From Tetranychus cinnabarinus (taxonomy: Eukaryota; Arthropoda; Arachnida; Trombidiformes; Tetranychidae), in the NCBI GenBank assembly GCA_022266195.1, contig WHVY01000001.1, forward strand, positions 22,382,001-22,446,000: DNA of 64,000 nt, given 5' to 3'. The translations under genes were made by a program, and so were the position numbers. Below, one piece after another: positions 26,901 through 40,273 of the stretch. Below the pieces are notes generated by a model. It ran no database searches, had not been told where the DNA came from, and saw only the letters and a list, made by a program, of their open reading frames with translations. Every line of letters starts with the position of its first letter. The stretch's first letter is position 1.

Positions 26901-29892
26901 ATGATCAGACTAATTTGTTTGATTCTTGTTAACTCAATTCTCCAATGTTCGGGAAAAACTATTTCTCTAAATTCCAGTGATTGGAACCTACGAGATGAAA
27001 ATGAACAATGTAAGTAATAAACTGGTAAATCTAACTTCTAATCAGCATCCATTAACTCTTTTTGTTGTTTTTTTAGATGTGATGAACGGTGTTACTGTTC
27101 CTGGTGGATTGTACACAGAGCTTGTTGGTCATGGAATCATTTCTGACCCAAACTATGGTTATGATGATTACAATCAACGTTATTACTCAAAGAGGATGTG
27201 GACATGGAGAAGAAATTTCGACTGTAAGAAAACATTTAAATTTACTTTCAAGAACTCCTTAAATAATGATTTATTTCGTTATTCTCCTTCTTTCTTTACT
27301 TACAGTCAACGGGGATGATCTTAAATCTTCTAATGAAATTTACCTCGTTGCTCATGGTATTGACACTGTTTCAAGGGTTTACATTAATGATCAAATTGTT
27401 GGTCAGACAAACAATATGTACAGACGATACCGATTCAAGATTAATGATCAACTAAAGGCTGGCTCAAACAGTATCAAGATTGAGATTTTGGATCCTTATG
27501 CTTATGCTCAGCAACAATACAATAAATTCAAGGGTCAATATGGTTACGATATGGTTCCTCAATGTTTCCCTGATGGTTCAGAATATGGTGAATGCCATGC
27601 TAGCTTCATCCGTAAGATGATGTGGGGATGGGGACCTGCTTTCCGTACCAGTGGCATTTACTTACCAGTTGAAATTGAAATTATTGAGGCTAAAAACACA
27701 TTGGAGAACTTCTGGACCACAATTACACCATTAGATGATAAAAAATGGTCCATTGACTTGAATCTAGCTTTAGCTCGACCAGAATCGGGTAAACAAGTCA
27801 ATGTTGAAGTTACCCTTTCAACTAATGATCCTAATTATGAGCGAGAGTTCTCTATTTACAGTGGATCTATCAATACTGATGCATCCGTCAGCACTTATCG
27901 TATTTCTGGTATTCCTGTTGAAAAATCTCGAGTTGGTTATTGGTGGCCAAACGGAGCTACATATGTACAAAACAATCAAATTGTAGCTCGACCTCGTACC
28001 TTATACAATGTTAAAGTAACTATCAAGTCTTCAGATGGATCAAACCAACAATCGATGGTCAAGAGAACTGGATTCAGAGAAATTAAATTGATTCAAGAAA
28101 CACCCAAACGATGGGGAAATGATTACAAGGGACTTTCATTCCGTTTCGAAGTTAATGGTGAACCTTTCTATATCAAGGGATCTAACTTCTATCCAACATC
28201 AGTCCACACTGAAAATGAAAACCGAGACAAAGATTACGTTAGAAAGACTTTACAAGCCGCTGTCGACTCTCAACAAAACATGCTTCGTATATGGGGTGGT
28301 GGAATCTATCAAACTGATTACTTTTACGATTTAGCTGATGAAATGGGTCTTCTTATATGGCAAGATTTCATGTTTGTCTGTGCTACTTATCCTACTGATC
28401 CAGAGTTCTTGGAAAATGTTAAGGTTGAAGTTGAACAACAAGTAACCAGATTGGCTCACCATCCAAGTATTGCTATTTGGTCTGGAAGCAACGAAAATGA
28501 ATTAGCTATTGGTACTCATTGGTGGTGGCCCAGATTAGAAGATAAATACTCAACCTATGTTGAAGACTTCAAGAAGTTGTACACAGAAACCATCAAAACA
28601 ACCGTCTTTAAATACGACAACACTCGTCCATATGTTGTTTCAAGTCCTTCAAACGGAGCTTTCACTGAACAAAATGGAGGCTTTTCAAGCAATGCTGATG
28701 ATCACTTCTATGGTGACATTCACTTCTATTATCATGAAGCTGATGCTTGGGATCAAAAGAACTACCCTGCAGCTCGATTCATCTCAGAATTTGGTTTTGA
28801 ATCATTACCTTCTTATGAATCATATGCAACATCAGTTCCTGAATCAGAACTTGTCTATCCTTTCAGTGGATGGTTAGAGCACCGAGCTAGTGGTGATCGT
28901 CTTAAGGAAATTGAAAAAATGGTCGACTATTATTTCGGAAAGCCAACTGAGACTGGTAAAAATGGTTATCTCAAGATGACTTATTTGTCTCAACTTCTTC
29001 AAGCCGTTGCTAATAAACGAGAAATGGAATTTTTCTTGCGAAATCGTGAAGTTAATCCAAATGATGGATCCGGTCTAACCTGGGGTGCAATGTATTGGAT
29101 CTTCAATGATATTTGGGTCGCTTCTGGTTGGTCAACCATTGAATTCGGAACTGCAAAATGGAAAATGGCTCAATATTATCTCCGAGATTCTTACAAACCA
29201 GTTTTTGGTCAACTTTATGTAGAGAATGATCAATTCCAGGTTGTTATCAACAACGATGTTTCTGGTAAAGTTAATGTTGCCATCACTATCGATGTGCATC
29301 AACTTGATTCATTCAATAAACAGACGATTGGAGACCAAACTAATGAAATTGAGAGGTAAATTGTTTTTCATTGAATTCCTGCCATTCTTTATTAATTTGT
29401 CGATTAATTTTATTTTTTTGTTATCTCTATAGTTTCGCAGCTACCATGGTTTATGGTAAAAAATTGAGTGAAGCTGTTACCTCTGATTTTAAAAACTGTA
29501 TTGTCAAACTTAAGTACAGTACTGTTCAATCATCATCAATTGATGTCAATTCTGGTGAAAATTTCCTTCTTTTGGCTAAACCTAAAGAATTGAACTTGAA
29601 AAGAAGTAACATTAGCATCAATTGGGTTTCAAAAGACGACAGTGATTATGCCAAGAAAGCACTCAAAAATTACTCGAATGTTTATAAAATCAATTTATCC
29701 ACTGATTATCCAGCTCTATTTGTTTGGCTTGACTTCAAGGTAGGATCTGGAATGGACGGAGTCTTTTCAACTAATGGTTTCAACATGCTTGAATCTTCCA
29801 AAGAAGTATTCTTCGGAACAAACAAACAAGTCTCAACTGATGATATTAAAAATTCATTAACTGTCACTCATCTTAAAGAAAACATGAATTAA
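26901..29892 (+). CDS. Beta-mannosidase, glycoside hydrolase family 2
   Basis: Four exons (26901-27009, 27077-27223, 27306-29355, 29433-29892) encode 921 residues, slightly longer than the human lysosomal enzyme. It removes terminal beta-mannose from N-glycan fragments. A signal peptide (MIRLICLILVNSILQCSG) is followed by the sugar-binding jelly roll (VPGGLYTELVGHGIISDP, then MWTWRRNF) and the Ig-like domain. The TIM barrel has FYIKGSNFYP and RIWGGGIYQTDYFYDLADEMGLLIWQDFMF. The acid/base is Glu482 in SGSNENE and the nucleophile is Glu580 in SEFGFES. Downstream YLSQLLQA....REMEF and WGAMYWIFNDIW fit the family. Both catalytic residues are present, so it should be active. AATAAATAAA lies near 29928. 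Confidence 0.95.
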
Positions 29893-30240
29893 TCTGTAAT
29901 TTTATTACTTGATTAAGAAGCATCAAATAAATAAATACATGATATAATAAACATTCTAATGCCCCAATAAAGAGTTAATTTTCAAAGACAATTTTTTGCT
30001 ATTGGGTTATAATTAGTTATCGAAAAAAATAAAAAAATTGATTTGCTGAATCGATTCATCGATCAGCTTTACTTTTTAAATAAATTAAAATACCAATCGA
30101 GCTGCCTTTTAATCGTTTGACAGGTTTACACTTGTGAAGTAATTTATTTTTCTGGTCTATTCTATTGCTAAATTATTGACATTGACATTGACATTTTCAT
30201 GGCTTGTGCTTCAAATAGTAAAGGTTAGTCTAATAATTTA
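29893..30240. other. Intergenic, beta-mannosidase to secreted protein
   Basis: About 350 bases with polyadenylation signals, then a short tandem ATTGAC repeat at about 30176-30194. An ATG at 30200 opens a nine-codon upstream frame that stops before the main ATG. Confidence 0.45.
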
Positions 30241-30975
30241 ATGATTTTTTTACAATTTCTGTTCTTTATTGCTCTGTGCTTAGTTAACACAATAAAAGTG
30301 AAATTGGTCGACGACGAGGATTTTCATGACCTGGTCATTGATTGGTCACTAACTGAATATGCTGAGAGACAAGTTTTTCGTCAAGTAAGTAACTTTTACT
30401 ATTTAATTGTTGGTAATCTTGAATAATTCTGAATTATGAAAAGCTAGCACAAATTACTGGAATACCAGTTGAAAACACAAGCGGATTTTTCATTTTGAAA
30501 CATGAGAATGCAATGACATTAACAGTATCTGCGCTCAACAATGTCCAACGGTGAGCAACTTCACAATTAGAAGCCAATTTTCGAAACAAGCGTATTCACA
30601 TAATTTTGTTTTATTTTCCATTCAAATGCAAGTCAACGCAATTTCACAAGGGATCGTGTAATGAATGTGGTGGAAGAAGGAGATAAATTTTATATTTCAA
30701 CAACGTTTCATTGTCGAATGGATAGGCGTTTGTGGATTGGTTATAGGCTGGTTGACGAGAATTTAACTGAACAATTCAACTGTACGCCAGATTTTTGTCG
30801 ACACTCAAATACCCGAGCCATAATTGATAGACAGAGACAATTAGTTACTAATGAAATGTTACGCGTTAGATTGTCCCAACAACTTGCTATAGGTAACATT
30901 AATCAATGGAACCAAGTTTTTAAAGAATTAAATATTGCTCAACATTTTAATCTGCCTTGTTCACTAAGTGACTAA
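30241..30975 (+). CDS. Unrecognised secreted protein
   Basis: Three exons (30241-30384, 30444-30550, 30633-30975) encode 197 residues. I do not recognise the family. A clear signal peptide (MIFLQFLFFIALCLVNTIKV) is followed by an acidic segment (DDEDFHD). Then comes a mixed alpha/beta-looking region with four Cys in the mature part (FHCR, NCTPDFC, LPCS). Potential N-glycosylation sites are NTS, NFT and NLT. There is no membrane segment, so it is probably secreted or vacuolar. All exon phases agree and the splice sites are canonical, which supports a real gene. A lineage-specific mite secreted protein is possible; that is inference. Confidence 0.7.
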
Positions 30976-31318
30976 GTTCACTTTTTTAGTAGTTCCAATC
31001 TAGTAATTACGAGCTTTATAACCGTAATCGAGGATAATCTTCATAATCTTCATTGCTAATATTTTGCTCCTGATCTCATAATTTCTTGTAAATGAATCGA
31101 TCACTCACATAATTATTCAACCACAGCCGATGAGCTTTTACAATTTTGACAATAAAGCACAATATCTTTTGTTCAACTATTTTACTTAGGTTTTACTTAC
31201 TTACCACTTCATGACAAGCAATTCATGTATCTGGAAGAGCCATTAACGTGAGGTCCTTGATATTCTATATGATATTCATTATCAAGAATTTTTCAGATAA
31301 GCGCACTTGAAAGAATCT
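30976..31318. other. Intergenic beside the Piwi relic
   Basis: AT-rich sequence after the secreted-protein gene. The side nearest 31318 may hold further, unrecognisable Piwi decay. No other gene seen. Confidence 0.4.
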
Positions 31319-31435
31319 CCTCAGCACAGCTCATAGCGACTACCATACCGCCATCATATTCATTGATGATAATCAATATTCAAGATCAAACTTAACTCGA
31401 TGGTCATGAATATCTATTTTACGAAGAGTGTAAAA
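31319..31435 (-). pseudogene. Decayed Piwi fragment
   Basis: About 115 bases match the part of Piwi gene 2 at roughly 33845-33960. The shared blocks are the sequence coding DHRVE in Piwi and the later HDGGIM block, read on the minus strand. Between them are frameshifting differences and an in-frame stop, so no protein is encoded. Only this PAZ-proximal piece survives. It lies downstream of Piwi 2 on the same strand, as expected for a tandem copy. Confidence 0.75.
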
Positions 31436-31540
31436 AGCTTTACCGATTCACCCCAAAAAGAGTTCTTAATTCGTCACCTTTGTTTTATTTGAATAAGCAT
31501 CAGCCCTAGATGTCAAACAAAGATCTGTTAGTGATTGTTA

Positions 31541-31647
31541 GTAATTGTCTCTCAGGAAATAAATATCAACAGGGAGTTGACTGATCTAAGCTCTTGAATA
31601 CTTGTATTCAATTTTTTAATCCTAAATAAAATAATAAAAGTTCGTTT
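31541..31647 (-). repeat. Direct repeat, copy 1 (beside the Piwi relic)
   Basis: Starts GTAATTGTCT and ends AAAAGTTCGTTT. It matches 34632-34739 in the same orientation, including CAACAGGGAGTTGACTGAT and the AATCCTAAATA..AATAATAAAAG block. In the minus-strand sense it lies upstream of the Piwi relic, as the other copy lies upstream of Piwi 2. Confidence 0.8.
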
Positions 31648-31827
31648 GAAAGTCCTCGTTTTATAAAACTAGGACTTCCCTAATGACAAAATATCTTTAA
31701 ATCGAAAATATTCATTTTAATTCAAATTAATTTTTTAATATAATGCAATCTTCAAAAGGAAATGAACAAAAGGTGAAATATAATAAGAAAAGACAGACAT
31801 ATGGATTAGAGTTTTCTTTGTGATTGA

Positions 31828-34471
<2,644 letters not shown>

Positions 34472-35537
34472 CTTTAACTTATTTAAAAACAAATTGAAAT
34501 AAAACAATTATAAATGTATTGAAGTTGACAAGGAACTTGGACACTGCTAATACGAATAAATAACTAAGCACAAGTCGACTTGAGCAATAATGAAATTATT
34601 TTAATCTAAGATTTTACATCCAACTAACTTAGTAATTGTCTCACAGGAAATCAATATCAACAGGGAGTTGACTGATTTAGCCTTCTGAACATTTTGTACT
34701 TAATTATTTCATCCTAAATATAATAATAAAAGTTCGTTTTGTTCTAAAACAAAAAATGACCTAATATTTTGAATAACGAAACAGTTCGAAGTGTTAAACA
34801 TTGTATTCATTGCATTGGGAATTGATATACAAGATTCAAATATGGCTATAATTTGGCTAATAAAAATATTAACCCTTGATAAATTTCAAAATTAATCATA
34901 AATTGAATTAGTGCTAGATTACAAAAGTTAAAATACTAATTGAACATTATTCTTAGAAATATAAAACCAAATGACCAGAAAATAACAATGAAGGGACCAT
35001 TACTTAATAAAATATGTTCTATTCTTTATGTACCTTTATCATGATTTTTATGAATAATTACAATAATATAATCGATTCTTATTAAAATCATATCGGCGGA
35101 AACAAGTAATTAATTCTTAACAATCAAATTCTATTTAAACTCAGCAGATTTGATTGAATCTCTCTGCATTAACAATTGAAGACAAATGAAGCAAAGGTAA
35201 AGGCAAATTTCATAACAAATGCTCCATCATTTACCTGTACTACCACTACATGGCACCACCTTTTATCGTTATGTAGAAGCAAAATACATGAATTTGAAAA
35301 ACTGTTTGTCCACATTAGTAAAACCACACCTAGCAAACTTTCTTTTATTTTTCATGTCCAATTCATTTTTTTATAAAAACCAACTGGTTGAATTGGAAAC
35401 AATTTGACTGAGACATGATTAAAACATATTGTTTTCATTGAAACTCAATTATTCACGTTATCCTTAAATGTGTAATCCAGTGTAACTTTACTTGAAACGT
35501 TTATTTCGTTTTGGTTTTTTTTTCAACCTAAATCGTT
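34472..35537. promoter_or_regulatory. Divergent region of Piwi 2 and neurexin IV
   Basis: About 1.1 kb between opposing starts. It contains direct-repeat copy 2. No exon that could encode a discoidin domain is visible before the neurexin start; the two ~65-codon frames at 35176-35407 show no such similarity. Confidence 0.5.
34632..34739 (-). repeat. Direct repeat, copy 2 (upstream of Piwi 2)
   Basis: Second copy of the ~107-base sequence at 31541-31647. It lies about 160 bases upstream of the Piwi 2 start codon, so it is probably part of the Piwi 5' flank that was copied with the gene. Confidence 0.8.
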
Positions 35538-38500
35538 ATGACTTTTCTGGGAATCTCATCTTGTTTAATATTCCTCTTCATTTCCGTTGTAAGTGGGGAA
35601 ATTTTGAATCTCGATGGCCAATCTTTTGTGATTAGAAAACTTCAAACCTCATCATTCCATGACACAATATCATTAAAATTTCGAACCAACTCAGCAAATG
35701 GCAATCTCATTTACAGCCAAGGAACTCAGGGGGATGTTTTCTCTCTGCGAATGCAAGACAATAAAATTGTGTTGTCCCTCAACTTGGGTAACCAAGAACA
35801 AGTTAATACTATTACTGCCGGTAGCCTTTTAGATGACTCCGATTGGCACAGAATACTTATTTCTAGAAATAACCGTGATCTCAATTTAACTGTAGATGAC
35901 CATACAGTTGAACATAAAATAACAGGTGATTTTGTGAGATTGGATCTCAATGATAAGGTTAGTAAAATTTTATTTGGGTTTTTGCCTGTTTTTACCTCTT
36001 GCTAATATTTTTGTTTTTTTCCTATAGCTATATCTTGGTGGGTTACCTGCAATCTCAAATTATGACAATGTAGTAAAAGAAAATTTTACTGGATGTATTC
36101 AGGATTTATTATTAAATGAAACCAATATCATACAAGAGTTGACATCAGAAGATTTTCTTGATTCTAATTCAAGACCTGGTAATACATGTTGGGTAAGTAA
36201 AATATCTCATTTAAAAATCGTACACATATTTGCTTTTAGTTTAAGATAGTGTTAGTTCGCAAGTATTTTATTATCGATAAAAAGTTTTTGATTACTCATC
36301 CATCTCAATGAGTTATCTCAACCGTATAGCATGTATCCACTTCATCATATATTTTCTCATTTGATGAGGCTCACATTTCTTAAAGATTATAAGATATTCG
36401 TTATTTGAAACATGTAAAACTTATCTCTGTCTTTTTTTATAGCTTAAAAAACTTCCGTCCATTACATTCCAATCTGCCTCAGCTTATATCAAGGTTGATG
36501 CACCTATAAGCAATCGCTTGGATATAAGTTTTGATTTCCGGACTTTCAACGAAGATGGCGTTCTTCTCTATCATAAATTTTCATCGGAAGGGTTCCTAGC
36601 TACTTCTCTCAACAAGCGAAAGCTTTTGATAAATTTGGAAACCAGAGAAACAAATCGTTCATCCTTGATACTTGAACCATTCCACACTAAAAATTTGAAC
36701 GATGGGTTCTGGCATAATTTACAAATCAGTTTAAAGACCAATCAACTATTAGTCATTGTTGATGAACAAGAATCTATCACTAAAAGACAAATGTCGATGA
36801 CAAGTGGTCAATATTATGCCATTGGAGCTGGATGGTTTGCCAAAACTGGTTTCATCGGTTGTATTCGTAACTTAAATGTCAGCGATGTGCTGATCTCTCT
36901 CGATGAACTGACTTCAGATCGAATCGTTTCAACCTATCCTGGTGACATTATTCAAAATGGTTGCAAAATGGTAGATAGATGTCATCAAAATCCTTGTGAG
37001 CATCGTGGTATATGTAGACAAGATCATGACTCATTCACATGTGATTGCACCAATACCGGTTATACTGGTGCTGTATGTCATGTTCCTAATCATCCTTTAT
37101 CGTGTGATGCCTATCGTATTGCAAATTCAGTACGACAAAAGCAAAGTATTATGATAGATGTTGATGGTAGTGGTCCGCTTGAACCTTTCCAAGTTACATG
37201 CCAATTCCATGGAGATCGAACACAAACTTTCCTTCATCATAAAAATGAAGCGCCAACTGATGTCACTGGTTATGAAGAACCAGGTTCTTATCATCAAGAT
37301 TTAACATACAACGCTGACTTTGATCAGATTACTGTTCTAGTAAACAAATCATATAGTTGTAAGCAGTTCATAAAATATGAATGTAAAAACGCCCGACTTT
37401 TCAACACTCCATATCAATTGCAAAAACACTTCAAACCCTTTACTTGGTGGATGAGTAGAAATAATCAGAAAATGTCTTACTGGGGAGGATCCCTTCCAGA
37501 ATCAAGAAAATGTAAATGTGGGCTTTTTGGCAATTGCCGTGATCCTAGTAAATGGTGTAATTGTGACTCTATGGGAAGCTATGAGTGGGGTGTCGATGAA
37601 GGTGAATTAACTGAGAAAGAATTTCTTCCCGTTCGATCTATTCGTATTGGTGACACTAGTACTGGAACTCCTGAAAAGCGAGCTCGATATACCATTGGTC
37701 CTCTTATCTGTGAAGGTGATATGATGTTTGACAATGTAGTTACTTTCAGACAACATGATAGTATCATTCCAGTTAATATTGAAACAACTGGATTCTCTTG
37801 GGATATTTATCTTCAATTCAAGACAACGATTGAATATGGTGTACTTTTCCATGCACGAGGGCCTTACGACTTTATAAAATTAACAATCTTCTCAGCAAAA
37901 GCAATACAATTTGTTTTTGACTGTGGTTCAGGTAGCCAAAAAATCGAAATTGAAACTCCATACAAACTGAGTGATGACAATTGGCATTCGATTTTGGTTG
38001 AATGGAATCAAAAAGAAGCAACTTTACTGGTTGATGGTAAAATGTCTCACAAAGTTTCTAATAGTTTACCTAAATTTAGATCAATGGAGTTAAAGTCTCC
38101 ATTGATTGTTGGCGCGTCCGTTGATCAAAAGGAAGGATACTTGGGATGTTTACGAGCTCTTTCATTTAATGGCCAGTTCATTGATCTTGTTAGGATAGCA
38201 AAAGAAGGTGATTCAGGACGATCTTTATATGGAATAGCTCCTGGTTGCGTTGGAAAATGCCAATCAAGTCCTTGTCTTAATAATGGTACATGTTATGAAA
38301 GATATTCTAGTTATTCCTGTGATTGTCAATGGACTGCCTTTAAAGGCAGAATATGCGCTGATGAATTCGGAGTTAATTTGAAAAGTGACAATTTCATAAA
38401 ATATGATTTCGAATCGACTCTTTCAACGTTAGAAGAATTCATTAGAGTTGGTTTTACAACAACTGAAAACAAAGGCCTTATTCTTGGTATTTCATCATAT

Positions 38501-39220
38501 TCCGGTGAATATCTTAATTTAATGATGTCAACAAGCGGTCATTTACGACTTGTATTTGATTTCGGATTTGAAAGACAAGAGCTGATCATTAAAAGTGAAA
38601 ACTTTGCTCTTGGTCAACATCATGATGTGATAATTAAAAGGTCTGATCTTGGGAGACGAATGACAATCATGGTTGATGGATATGAACCAATTGTGTATAC
38701 ATTTAATATAGCTGATAAAGCTGATGCTCAATTCAATCGCCTGAAAAGTATTTATGTTGGTCGAAATGAAACCATGTCTACAGGAGAAGGATTTGTTGGT
38801 TGTATCAGTCGAGTTTCATTTGATGATCATTTTCCATTAAAACGACTATTTCAACAAGATCGTCGTAGTAATGTGTATGCCTTTCCTGATCTTGATTCCG
38901 TTCGTGAAGATTCATGTGGAATTGAATCGGTTACCCACCCTCCAGAGGAAATTGAAACTCGTCCACCACCTTTAGGTTCTCACAGTACTTCTGAAGGAGA
39001 TTCACGACCTATTATTGCAGCTATCGGTATAATTGTGACTTTAATAGTTGTAATAGTTGTAGTGGCCTTATTGTTCAGCGGTCGATTTATGGCTCATTAT
39101 AAAGGAGATTATGTAACGCACGAAGACAAAGGAGCCAGAGATGCACTAGACCCAGATATGGCTGTGGTTAAGAGCAAAACTGGACCTGATATAACAAAGA
39201 AAAAAGAGTATTTCATCTAG
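35538..39220 (+). CDS. Neurexin IV / CASPR-like septate-junction protein lacking discoidin domain
   Basis: Three exons (35538-35957, 36028-36192, 36443-39220) encode 1120 residues. Neurexin IV is a glial and epithelial septate-junction receptor. Order: signal peptide (1-20), LamG1 (about 24-175), LamG2 (about 200-370), EGF1 (about 375-407, CHQNPCEHRGIC), fibrinogen-like part with the Cys-rich CKCGLFGNC block (about 410-600), LamG3 (about 630-790), EGF2 (about 797-833), LamG4 (about 840-1010), membrane helix (about 1051-1074) and a ~46-residue tail. The juxtamembrane RFMAHYKGDYVTHEDKGA fits a band 4.1-binding motif, and the end EYFI is a PDZ ligand. The usual N-terminal F5/8C discoidin domain is missing: the signal peptide joins directly to LamG1. 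Confidence 0.9.
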
Positions 39221-40273
39221 AAATAAATAACCTCGATCATTTTTCATCATTTTTATCACCATCATTTTTGCACTCACATTTTTGTTGTATCAATTAGAGA
39301 TACTTTGTTGATACTTTTCTGACGCTCGTCTCGATTTTAAATAATTGTTTCATTTTTAACAATTTCACTCGTGCTTTTCACGTGACATATCTATTTTTTG
39401 CCAAACTATTATTCGTAGCAATCACGACCCGTCCATTTATTTCATGCATCGACATCTAAATGTGGAAACCAAACCAGTCCATTTAATATCAAAAACGCGC
39501 ATATGAACACATGGAAATTAATCCTGACGCATTTTCACTCAACCACAATTCATAGTTTTTTATTCGAAACAAATTTGTTATTTAATGTCAAAATAAAGCT
39601 TGTCCAATTCCTATCGAATCATCTTCCAAATTTTTATTTCAACTTCTTGAATTCTATTACTTAGTTAAGCACTATTATCATTCACTAATTGCTTAGTCTT
39701 AAAGATTTCAACAATAGATTATCAGTACCAATTCAAATACAAGTATCAAAATTTAGTAGAATACATTTCTCGCATTGAGTAGTGTTGATTTAATACTTCA
39801 CATCTCATCGAACTTGATTAGAGACTAAACTTTAATTTATGCTAATAGAGGTTTGAATTTTTCTAAATGAAAGTCTAGAGCAAATATTTAAAAACCTAGC
39901 TGACAAATAAATACGCATTTTATGTAAATATTATCAAAAGATTAGAATTTTTTTCTAACTCATTCTTGAATTTGATTGCATTTTTGGAAGTCATCAATTA
40001 CAGGCAAATAAAATAAGATGACGGCTTAATTATAACGATTCTTTAATCATAAACTTTACAAAAGTACACTTCAAGTATACTTAAAAACATTTATCATAGA
40101 ATAGATAATGGATTTGATCATCAGATGATAGACCAAAGTTCCATATTAATTTAATCAATGTTCAAAAGTACTTTTTTAAAAAATAATAAAATTTAAAGGA
40201 AAGAGGAATAATTAAAACAAGTTTCAATCCTAACTTAGACTATTTACAAGGGAAGAATTAAAATTGAAAAATT
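39221..40273. other. 3' flanks of convergent neurexin IV and nucleoside transporter
   Basis: About 1 kb with several AATAAA signals (39223, 39590). No coding exon recognised. Confidence 0.5.

Noticed and set aside
35176..35407. Two short frames upstream of neurexin IV, considered as missing discoidin exons
   Set aside because: Their composition does not resemble a discoidin domain and they do not splice in phase to the neurexin start.
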